From the NCBI GenBank assembly GCA_019095985.1, contig CM032669.1:34158402-34222401 (forward strand): DNA of 64,000 nucleotides, read 5' to 3'. Positions 48,667 to 59,286 of this stretch are shown piece by piece (positions within the stretch are counted from its first letter, which is position 1; each line of letters begins with the position of its first letter). Both the position numbers and the translations under genes were made by a program. The stretch is from Streblospio benedicti. Lineage: Eukaryota > Annelida > Polychaeta > Spionida > Spionidae. The notes under the pieces were generated by a model. That model was not told the DNA's origin. It did no database searches and saw only the letters and a program-made list of their open reading frames with translations.

Positions 48667-48813
48667 ATGGGGCAAAAACTGAGGAAGTTAAAAGATGATG
48701 TTGTGGATTCAGTGACAAAGGGTAGTGGGGAGGGGGAGGTAAAAAAGGATGAACCGGTAGTAGAAAACACTGATGAAAAACCGGAGGAGAACAAAGAAAA
48801 TCATGCACAGAAG
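48667..48813 (+). CDS. Alternative first coding exon 4 of PKA-RI: acidic BASP1/GAP-43-like N-terminus
   Basis: An ATG in strong context (AAAAATGG) opens 49 codons ending in phase 0 at AAG|GTAAAG. The peptide starts MGQKLRKLKDDVVDSVTKG and continues Glu/Lys/Asp-rich (EGEVKKDEP, ENTDEKPEENKENHAQK). Gly2 and the basic cluster K4, R6, K7, K9 suit a myristoyl-electrostatic membrane anchor like that of BASP1 (MGGKLSKKKK). Arg6, where Ser or Thr is preferred, makes myristoylation less certain, and there is no cysteine. Spliced in phase 0 to the 62055 exon it would place the RRGAV pseudosubstrate near residue 95, the same distance from the start as in mammalian RI-alpha, but without the D/D helices. 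A local short terminal exon at 50381 is the alternative partner. Confidence 0.72.
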
Positions 48814-48872
48814 GTAAAGTCTAATTGTAACATGATTTAATTTAGTGTATGTAGTTTAAATTTAATTAAGTT

Positions 48873-48940
48873 AGATTAATTTCATGATTAGTGGTCTACT
48901 TTACACAGATTAATTTCATGCTTAGTGGTCTACTTTAGAT
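48873..48940. repeat. 34-bp tandem duplication
   Basis: AGATTAATTTCATG, TTAGTGGTCTACTTTA occurs twice, at 48873 and 48907, with one mismatch. A recent local duplication in the intron, 60 bp after the 48667 exon. Confidence 0.8.
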
Positions 48941-51900
48941 GCACTATGGTTAGTGTCTATTATGTTAGTTTCAATCCTTCATATTTCGATGATTATTAGC
49001 CTTTATATTAATGATGGGATTCAATAGATTGAATATAATTTATGACCTGTCATATTTCATGTATATGTTTTTTCCTCTAAAGTATGCTCTATTAGAAGCT
49101 CTGAAATAATTGATATGAATTAATTCATAAATGTATACGGTTTATGTTAATAGCTAGATTCATATTACAATCTTCAGTGTCATGAATTCTGCTTCATTTC
49201 TTCATATAGCCCAGCTAGTGTTTACATTTTGATGAATGAGGATCTAAACCGTCTTTGAAAATATGGGCTGCAGAAACTTACAAGGAATCTAATCATTAAT
49301 CTTACTTATTGCATTAAACTTTTAAGCTATCCAGCCCTAATAATGTTCGCGTATCTTAAAAATATGTATGTTTGTAACAGGACCAATATGAGACACAAAC
49401 ACTCAAATGTCTTGTCTTGTAACTTTTTATCGCAAATTAAAAAAAAAACTTAGATCACGTTATATATAAGCTTTTAAAGATCAAATTCAGTTCTTATAGG
49501 AAAAAGTAGATAGTGAAATGATTATAGTTCAATGTGAAAAATAAAAATGTTATCATATACCGGTGTCTGATAATGTGGAATGAAACATGGGAATTTAATT
49601 ATCTAGCCATATGTGTGTGAGTGCGTGTGTGGACTACACTGACTTGAGACACATACACAAAAACCAAGCATTCGCTCACTCAAGATATTCAGATACACAA
49701 GATCATGTAAGACATTATTTGTTACAAATAAAACACATCCAGGAATTGTGAATGAAAAATATGTTATGTAACGTAATGTGTATCCACGCAATGCTGAGTC
49801 AACTTTTATAAAAAAAAAATAACATTTCTTTCCAAAGTTCTAATATTATTGATGGAGATGCACACTCCATCATGCAATAGGATGATACATGCTATTTTAA
49901 GAACAACATAATTGATCGAAACAAATCTGGTACATAGCAATATCTCCATGTTCATTACGTATGAGATTGTAGTAGTACCTGAGCGTGTCATATTTATTAA
50001 GGTGGTATAATGCACTCCTGAATTATATGGTTAATTGTGAATCTGATATCCAATCTGTTTAGTTACTATATTACAAATATTTGTTGCTATTACAAATTCA
50101 TCTGTTGTTAACCGATTTTGTGACAGTATTTTGAGAAAATATGGTTGGTACAATAAAATAACTTCAGTGAGGTAGTTTCATGATAAGTTGCAAACATTTG
50201 TGCTATTTCAATTTTTTTTCCAGATAAATGACAAATAGTATTCGGTCTGAAATTGGTATTCATCTCCTCACATTACTCTTATACAGGGAATCACTATATT
50301 GAATTGAACTAATATATTTTCTTTGGCGTGAGTGACTACGTTAACTGTAGCCGCATTCAAAATTTTGTTTAATTTTTCAGGAAGCTGAGGTAGAGTAATG
50401 ACATTCTGGTTTTAAATTGCAGCGAAAGGAAAAATTAGATTTGTCAGTGTTTCAAATCTTTTATCTTGATTGTCGAAGTAATTTAGAGATATATATGAGA
50501 TGAACCTAAGCTGTTTAAATGAGCTTTTAATCTCTATTTGATATATTGAGTTCAATATCTAGTTCAGCCATCAAATTTTCATATTTTATCATTTTACTGA
50601 TTCACTGAATTTTGACTCAGTATGGTGGTATTTTGAACCAGAAATCATCAAAATGTCATTAACAGAATGTTAAATCGTGATAGGTGGGTTTCTTTACATA
50701 TGTGTTGCTGTACTTTACTTTATTTTCACATTAGGCAGTTATCTATTCATCAGCCGATGTACATCGAAATAGACACTGATAAAGACCGACACCATTTGGA
50801 TTATTTTGTCCTTTCTTCTTTCTTTTTGTTAGTGCTATGGCACTCCTGATAAATGTGATCGCAGCTGATGACCTGCTTGCTGAGAGCTGAATATTGTCAA
50901 TACTCAGGTCAGGCTCCTGGAACATCAATCTTTTGTAATATGATTATAAGTGAGATAGCTTGTCAGCCGCTCTCTATTAGGTCAGCCAAGTATTTCCTGT
51001 ACTTTCCCTGTCTAGATATTACTCTCATTATACGAAGACAAGACAGTTGGTAGAAATGTTAAATGTTCGTAAATTTATGTAACATTGTTTGTTTGAATTT
51101 TTACAGTGTAACGTCACTAAGAATTATATAGTATTCTCATGATAGCATGTAAGTTTCCTGAAACTTTGATTGACCACTCTTTCACCTGCTACTCCCCAAA
51201 TTTGCTTGAATGGTATCCGTATTCAGGAGTGAGCTTTCAATAAGGCAGATTTGGTTAATTTTCTCGCTAAGAAGGATGACCCTCTTACAAGGGCAGATTC
51301 CTCGATAATCATTCACAGTACTTTTGTGACTTTCCTAATTGTACGTATTAATTATAAGGTGACCACAACAATATGTACGGTACTTATGGTCAAATCAGAG
51401 TGAGGACAAGGACTCTACTTCAGGACGAGTAGGACTGAAAAATCTACTAGTCCTACAAGTGCTCGCAGTTCTTGCACAAACTCGTTACCTGTATGCAAAA
51501 TCATCATTTAAATGGACCAGAATTTACTAGTCTCGTCAAAAGGACGAGTTGCTAAAACATTTTACTCATCATCCGCAAGGTTTATTTGTCAATAGGAGCG
51601 AACGAGTAGCTAATCCTCATCCTGTAAATCCAGTGATTAAGTTATGGGGTCATAAGACTATTATTAAAAAAATCACAACATTTTTTCACTTATTACATAA
51701 TATGTATCGATATTTTATACATTTTAAAGTTAAAGATATGGCAATATTGTGATCTACAGCTCTTAACTGAGAAAAAAGATGAAAAGAGCAAAATTGGCAA
51801 AAACTTTTTACTTTTTTGTTTATGTTATTGAATGGCAATCAGATTAATCTCAACATCACGTTGTCACTCTATGGGGCAGTTATATGAATAGGTATTTTGC

Positions 51901-54247
51901 TAAGATTGGTGTAATCATTACAAAGTCTTCCTCTATCCATGATTGGTGATCTTTATTTTCATGTTCCTTGATGGATCACTTTCTTCAGGCTGTATGTGTT
52001 TTTGTATTTTTGCAAATACTTTAGACATATTTCTTTCCATTATGCCTCTTTCCATTATGCCTCTTTTAGTGCTAATGATGTGTTCCATTCAATTTCATGT
52101 TTCCAAGTAAAAGACCTAATGGTAATGGAGCAGTTTTTCTTCTGTAGAAGAATTTGAAATATTTACATTGACATTTCAGAAGTCAAATTAAATCGAAATT
52201 CAATCATGATTTTTATTTTTGATAATATCGTATAGTACTGATTTAGCAATTGCATTCATCATATAAAGAAGGGAAAGACCCTATCAGATGCTTCTTTCAT
52301 CGTACTAAAAATGACATCTTGGTCGACGTTCCATCTGCTTCAGACTTTGATACCAAGTTGCGACATTTGTTGTTATGCACCTCTCTTCCACGGTAAGTCA
52401 GGATGGGTAGAATTCTCAACCAAGCATAGAAGTTGTTATTATCAAAATGATTTAAATCATTTATGTAGTTGGATAGCATGTTTTATAAAGTGTGTAGGAC
52501 TGGTTTATGGAAATGCAGTGTTTATTTTGTAGACATAACTTTTAATCTTGGCTGCTGTAACTACTGCTGCAGATCAGAATTTTCATTGATTGTATATTTT
52601 TAGAATTTTCTGAAATTCAATTATTCCAATTTTAGAAGAACGTGAATTTTTGACAAATGAACAGTGTTTTGATTTGCAATGAAATGAATCTCTTGAGGAA
52701 TAAGACAAGTATCTAAGTTGAGTTTTTTGGCAATGAATAGTGTGCTACAGAAACAACTTAGAATGTAAGTTGAGCAAACAAACAATAATTCTGTTATGAC
52801 CCATGGTTCTATATATTGATCCATGAACTGTGCGTGTCACCACATTATCCTATTTGGATGTCCTATGGTGACGAGTTGATGAGGAAACATGCCACATGAT
52901 ATGGACGAACATCACTCCTTGTTACAAATGAGCATTTTCCTGTCCATGGTATTCTAATCATGTGCTGTGTGTCATACTTTTTGTTTCAATTTTGTTGCTC
53001 ACTATTAAATCATGTACATGTATGTCTTTTTTTTACTAAGAATGTTGTGGAAAATTCAGAAATTGGAGTTTTTATTGTGTGTTTGTAAGAATATAAATGT
53101 CGATTTGTTTGCCGTATGCTGAAAGAAATTGTTTCATGACAATTTTTAAAAGTTTTAAACTCCACAGTGGTTCTCTTAAGATGCTATAAACAGCAGATGC
53201 CCAACACTTGCACATGTCATATATATGGAGCTCCAGACTGGGATAATTTAGCCATCAATCTATCCTTCTTGTATAGAAGTCAGGATTTAGCGCCAAGCCC
53301 AAATCGTATGGGAAAGCGAGTGGTGTCTATGACATCTTCATTATTCATCCAATCTCTTGATATGGTCAAAGTCCTATCGCCCTTTGCCCATAAAGTGCTG
53401 TAAGGATAGGGTGGAGTTACAACTCAAGATAAGTCCCGGTCCACCTCCTGGATTGTGTTTCTAGGATATCTTCTACATGTACTTGGAAGTAATATGAAGG
53501 TCCATAGCATTAGAGTAGGTAGATTCTTTGTTTACAATTTTTGACTAAGATTAAGTGCAGAAAGTATGTTTTTAAGAATGAAATTGTTTAAGTTGATTGA
53601 ATATTATTATTTATAAGATCAAAGTTGACAATGATGTGAATAATGAAAATAAAATGGTCTTTTCATTGAATAACCTTGACAACATGAAAGCTCTCAACAC
53701 TTCTAAGTGACATTTTATGATTTAGAAAGAGTGTGAAGAATTTTTCATGTACCTATTTTCTTGCGAAATAGATGTATAAGATGTCTTCTTATTGTGCCAA
53801 TTCTGTAAGAGAAATGATACTAAACACTAAAGCTGTAATAATTGAATTCGTCCTTGTTTAGACGGTCTTTAATTCAAAACTTGAATGTGAACCATAGCTA
53901 ATGACACCGTTTTTGCCGGTAGAAGTAGCTAGTCATAAAAGATGTTTCATCTAACAACAATAGAAAAAATGTAACAAAACAGATAAAATATGACAATAGC
54001 ATGTTGAAATTACAATAGCATGTTGAAATTGTAAAGGAGATTTTTTTTTTTAATTAAAAGCTGCATGAAAAAGTATCATTTCTAAAGTTGAAGACTTGAT
54101 TAACATGAACCTCATCTCAACTTGCATAAAGAAGAAAGTGTTGCTCATTTTTACACCCCCATAACCATAGAAATAGTGCAATATACACTTATAATTTTGC
54201 ATTTTTAGAAGGATAATCTCACTTTACAGGACAATCTGATGCACAAC
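48941..54247. other. AT-rich intron with several GC-richer islets
   Basis: Apart from the possible terminal exon at 50381, I can support no gene. A GTAAGT donor-like site at 52394 follows a frame open from 52311 but in phase 1, so it does not fit the PKA-RI acceptor. At 53167-53403 a GC-richer 78-codon frame without an ATG follows a CCACAG, and I do not recognise it. At 51400-51640, GACGAGTAGGACT-type inverted words suggest an old DNA element. A 15-bp doublet (TTTCCATTATGCCTC) lies at about 52035-52065. Confidence 0.4.
50381..50398 (+). CDS. Possible short alternative terminal exon (EAEVE-stop)
   Basis: The acceptor TTTAATTTTTCAG precedes GAA GCT GAG GTA GAG TAA. Joined in phase 0 to the 48667 exon it would give a 54-residue acidic protein ending AQK-EAEVE, in keeping with the Glu-rich composition of that exon. 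The evidence is thin: a five-codon tail before a stop is common by chance. Confidence 0.25.
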   Translation, partial: EAEVE

Positions 54248-54417
54248 GGAAATTTGGCAGCCTCCTAAGAAATCTGAATTCCCAAATAATCAACATCCAC
54301 TGTATTCCACTGTATTGCACCTATACCACAATGGAAATTTGGCGGCCACTCAAGAAATCTGAATTCACACATGATCAACCCCCACTGTATCCCACTGTTT
54401 AACTCATCTCTGAGGTG
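54248..54417. repeat. 85-bp tandem duplication
   Basis: GGAAATTTGG, AAGAAATCTGAATTC and CCACTGTAT occur at 54248 and again at 54333 in the same order, with moderate divergence. Confidence 0.7.
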
Positions 54418-54679
54418 ACCGCAGTCTCAGGATCTCAACTCCATCATTAAACTATTTAACCTATTAATCAGAGTATCCTGATCAATTGGGGTCAAAGTAG
54501 AGCATTTAACTTAAGTTAAGTCATAAAACTCTAGTTCAGAATTGTCATGATCTAGACAACATGTTTTGTTATTTGGTGTAATAAAATAAAATGCATATGG
54601 ATTTATGTATAAAAACCATGATTTTTTTATAATATAAAATGCATGTGGGTGTCTAAATTCAGTAATCTAAATGTGTGCA

Positions 54680-55470
54680 TAGGGCCCTGCGTCGGCACCT
54701 TCAAATTTGTGGGCTGCAGGCTGAATTGTCACTTATACTGCGAGTGTGGGTGCTTACGATCCTCAGGGAGTAATCTCCATTCCTGTGTCTGCTGGACCGG
54801 GTAGGAACTGCCTTCGAGGCCTGTGAATTTTTGTTGACATGCAAATCGGGCATGCACATGCAGTATTAGGAGTAATTAAACACAGCGAGAAGTCCTGTTA
54901 TCACTGGTTGCCTGAATAGGTGTCAAGGGTAAAAAGTTTACAGTCTTGGTGCCAAGAAGATTTCCTCGATATGGAAATGAACGAGCTTCTGCAAGGCTAC
55001 GGTGCCACAAGGGAAACCTGCTGTCCGGAAACCAACTGCGGTAGATCTCAGGAAGGGTGCACCATAGGAGTTCACTTGTAGTTAGTGCCTGCCGGAACTA
55101 ACTACGGGAAACCGGACGGCTTCTCACCCGGAATTGAAAAATGGCACCAACAAGACAGTTTGGTGGTCGATTGAATCGGAAAGGAATTGACTGAGCATTG
55201 AGCACTCGAGTCAATTTCAACTGCCAGCTACAGAAAACCTTGGCAGGAACAAGGTAGTACTGAGAAGGGATGTGGCATCCTGAAAGCAAGTAACTTGGGG
55301 CCAGCCACAGGCACACGAGATGTTGAGCAAGAGGAGCCAGTATTGGGGTGCTCCAAAGAACCTCCAAATGAGAGCCCTATAGATGGTTTATTGTACAGTG
55401 ATCACAGGTACAGTTCATACCTGATATCTGATGAAATCTGGGGTGGAGGTTGTGCGCCAGACTGAGGATA
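54680..55470. repeat. GC-rich interspersed repeat, unclassified
   Basis: Base composition rises well above the intron on both sides (CTGGACCGGGTAGGAACTGC, GGCTACGGTGCCACAAGGG, GAACTAACTACGGGAAACCG). Its right part, 55382-55463, is shared with 14800-14891, which shows it is dispersed. Open frames on either strand show no protein family, so it may be a non-coding or untranslated part of a retroelement or a SINE. The family is unknown. Confidence 0.5.
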
Positions 55471-56550
55471 CTGTTTGTTGTATTTTCATTCGTTTTTCTT
55501 GCTGTCATTCTGGCTATTATTTGCCATTTGAAATTATTTATTGGTTGGCAAAATGATAGAATCAATATGAAATGGAACATATGAAAAGTCAGCACAAACT
55601 AGGATAAAACAAAAAAAGCCACTCTCCTTGCATGGCGATATTCAAACGATCAACCGATTATCATCTGAACGAGCGGTTAGCTGATAGTCCGATATATCGT
55701 TCCAGCACTAATTAGAGCTCGCGCATTTTATTTAATTATATTAATATAATACCAGAGTTATGTTAACATTAAAAAAACAAGGCTACGACGATCCGTTGCA
55801 TCGTAGGGCCGTCCACACGAACACAATTAGTACTAACTACTTATGACGACACCCTACAGGCTACTACGACTAAACATGCTCAGTTTTAACAACTGCATCC
55901 AACAACGGATATTAATTGAATCCTAGTCTTAGTAGTGTCCACACTGCCTCAATTTTGTCCATGCGACGTTGCGTCGTATACCTGAGCATGAAGTCGTAGC
56001 ATTGTGGACGAGCATAATACTGACTGAATGTGTAGTAGAAACTTTTTTTATCTTTTGAACATGCACAAATATGTAAAATAGTTAGGCTTTGACGAGCAAG
56101 GATAGAGTTTAAAACTGCAACCTTCATAAAACATAATTCAGTTCACGAAAAAAACATGGTTATTGTAAGTTTTTGCATTGGATCAATAGATTGTTGTTTG
56201 CAGATCGACAACGTATATATTACATTGTATTTCTTCAACCGTGCACTCCAAGCTTTTATGTCATTTGGGTCTATTTAGCCCATAACCATTTATTCTTGAA
56301 GTCTTTCTGTACAACTGTGTTTTCTAGGTCGGCTTTTGTCTTCCCTTGCCTTTCACTCCTTGTATCTCCAGTGTTCCTACTTTATTGATCCACCTGGAGC
56401 TCAGTTCTACATGACCTTGCCATCTCAATCTGCTTTGGGAAGCAGATTATCGATGTCTGTGAAACCCAATTTCTGTAGTAGGTTGTCTGAGGTGACATCG
56501 TCATTGGGTTTTGCACGACGCATCTGTCGAATCATAGCTGTTATTTCTTT

Positions 56551-56703
56551 TCAGAGTTCTATTTGTTACACTACTACTTACTTTCACACAAACGTGACGT
56601 GGCTCCCATAAAATATTTTTGTCACTTCGGTCGAAGGCGGCATGGGAGCTGCAACATCAAATTTGTGTGAAAGACAGTACTAGTGTATCAAATAGAACTC
56701 TGA
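56551..56703. mobile_element. 153-bp palindromic MITE
   Basis: TCAGAGTTCTATTTGTTACA at 56551 mirrors TGTATCAAATAGAACTCTGA ending about 56703, and CTTTCACACAAA mirrors TTTGTGTGAAAG. The loop holds CCATAAAATATTTTTGTCAC. Non-coding, intronic. Confidence 0.72.
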
Positions 56704-59000
56704 ATGGATATTCCAACTACTAACTATAGTCTAAATAAAGATATCTGTTATTTCTCTTAAAGTATTTAAGTAACAGTAAAATGAGTTGTGTATAGTGATT
56801 ACACATGCGGTTTTATATAAAGTTATCAAATTAAAATCACATTGGCACTGCTTTTATACCCCAAACGAATGACTTGTACTACGAGGCTTACATGACAGCA
56901 AAACATTAAAATGAACCAGTCGATTTCAAGTGTTAAAGGCGACACAATCTATTAAGTGGAGATGGGTTAAGAAATTTGCTTTAAATTTCCTTGAAAAATT
57001 CATGATTTCATGTTATATCATAAATGGATATTAATTTAATGCCTGCTTATTACAAATGTAATATTACACGCTATTTAAAACAGAATGTGTGACTAGTGTC
57101 ATGTTAAATTCTGTAGTGTAGGGATTCAGGAAGCTAATATTACAAATATTGTGACCTTTTTGGTCCATGTAGTGTTTTCTTGTATTTGCATTGTAGCAAT
57201 TGCAACAGATCTGTATAATGAAGGATCCATCTAAATTTAGTCGAACGCTTTACAGAACAAGAACAGGAAAATGTTGGCTTTATCGACTTAAAGGCTCATT
57301 ACCGAGGGAAAGTGAGCAAAGCTAGCAATTTTTTGCGACATTTGACCAGAATAGTGATTTACCCAATGCTATATTCACACCTGACTTGAATGAAGACTTG
57401 AGTGCAAATATTAGCTATATTACTAGGGAATTTTGTTGTACCTAAAAAGCAATATTTTAGTTACTGTTTATCATCACCTATAGGTCGAATGTTTAGTGCT
57501 TAAGAATCCATTCCAAAGAGGGTATGTCGACTTACAGCTGGGCGATCAATTTGGCAGGTTGAATCAGTCACAAAGTCTGTAAAAAACGAACAATGATCAA
57601 CTGACTGACATCCTATGGGCATAGCAGCTACACGACTTTCTGTATAGCTTTAAGAATTATATATCAACAATAAGCAAGAGTGTATCCATTTCTGTATTAT
57701 CCCATTATCCTGGGCACGGCATGGTCGACAACGCAAGGCCCCGCGAAACGCCGAAGGACGCCGCGGGTGCAGAGTTTCACTGCGGACCCACAAGGAAAGG
57801 GTTAAATTAGGGATATTTTCCCTGTTTTTTCGGACTTAGCAGATTTTTTGACTGAAAATGGGCGTGGAGAGCCGACTCCGCGCCCAGGCTAATTGGGGGG
57901 TTAATGGTGAACAATTTGAGGTCGTAGTAGTAGTAGTTATGACTGGGGGGGGGGGGTGGTTGATTGTTTGAATACTCTGCAGCCAGCTGATGCTGTTTGT
58001 AGTAGAGGACGGCCTCATGGGGCTGGTACATGCACCTCAATACATACATTTCTAATTATTCAAAAATCAAAAACAAAGCAATAGTGAGCATCAGCAAAAT
58101 TGTTTGTTGAAAGTCGCAAATCTCTCAAGTGGGGTGGAGACGCCTGGTAGCTAGCTCTGTAGCGCTTTCATATCCTGATCCAGTCACAGGTTGCTATCTT
58201 TGCCACTAAAGTGACGCATAGTAGAAGTGATATATGAAGCAAATACAAATTTCTTACACTGTCATTAACCTTAAACAGGTTTACACCCACCCCCACCCCC
58301 CCACCCCCATCCCCCCCAAAAAAAAAGAAAATAAAAAGAGGTAAAGTGAAAGTAGTATTTGCCAAAATAAATGTGGATGTCATCAGTAACTTAATCAAGT
58401 ATCCTGTGCAGGGACATTGATTGGATTCATTGGGGGTCCAACTAGCCCAAGATGTAAATTTGCGTTGCTACGACAGCAATACAAAGTGACAAATAAGGCA
58501 ATGACATAGGCAATTTTGTCAGTTTAAGTGCCCAAACCAATCTTCTCCAAAATGGCATCAGACTTGCATACATATGCAATTTATGTTATTCATTAAGGTT
58601 GTACTTATCAGAAGCAGAGCTATTTGAATTTGAAATGTGGCTAATATCTAACTGCCAATGAAATATTGAAATAGCAATGATTGCATGTACCCTTTTCTCA
58701 TATTATTTTTAACAAATCAAGTTATTATAATCCCGGGGTCCTTCACCAAACAATGAATTTAATGTGCAACATATTTCAGACAGCAAAGTAAAACCTGTGT
58801 TTGGCGTGTAGACATTCAGATTTATTGCCGTGATTGTGTACATTTTCATGATCATGGAGTAATTTACTCATTCTGGATTCATGATGTTACTCCCCGTGGC
58901 ATTAGTGGGTGCAAGTTATAGATAGAGAGCAGCATAAGTTGTGCTAGCCTAAGCTGTGCACTTTGTGATATTTACTTGCATATATATTGATGCACACCAA
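56704..59000. other. Intron with a CpG-rich patch and simple repeats
   Basis: At 57710-57900 CpG-rich words (CGACAACGCAAGGCCCCGCG, GACGCCGCGGGTGC) lie in otherwise AT-rich DNA. A poly-G run is near 57946-57955 and a C/A-rich run at 58285-58330. The CpG patch might be a promoter or an insertion, but there is no nearby exon to link it with. Confidence 0.35.
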
Positions 59001-59286
59001 GGGGGGAAAGCCGTGACCCATAACTCGGGAGTTACTACAACAAAGATTGAGGTGTAGTCTGTTGATTCAAATGTGTATACATCTGTTAATTATTTGATAC
59101 TAAAATTCATGGTTTGAAAGGTATGTTTGACGAGTTTGACATTTCTTCAATATGAGCAATCTGACTGTACACACCCATTGTTGATACCTGCCTTTTAAAC
59201 CATGAATTAAAATCATTGACAGATTCCTCCATATTTGTTGGGGTTACTCCCCGGTAGTACGAGTTACGGGCTAGTTCTTTTCCCCA
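59001..59286. mobile_element. Palindromic MITE (copy 2, shorter)
   Basis: The left end GGGGGGAAAGCC..CGGGAGTTACTACAAC and right end GTTGGGGTTACTCCCCGG..TTCTTTTCCCC are inverted. Interior words AGTCTGTTGATTCAAATGTG, TTCATGGTTTGAAAGGTATG and ACGAGTTTGACAT match the 16152-16682 element, so both belong to one family with internal deletions. Confidence 0.68.

Noticed and set aside
52297-52532. Overlapping open frames on both strands ending near a GTAAGT at 52394
   Set aside because: The donor leaves phase 1, which does not fit the PKA-RI acceptor. Neither strand shows a known protein.
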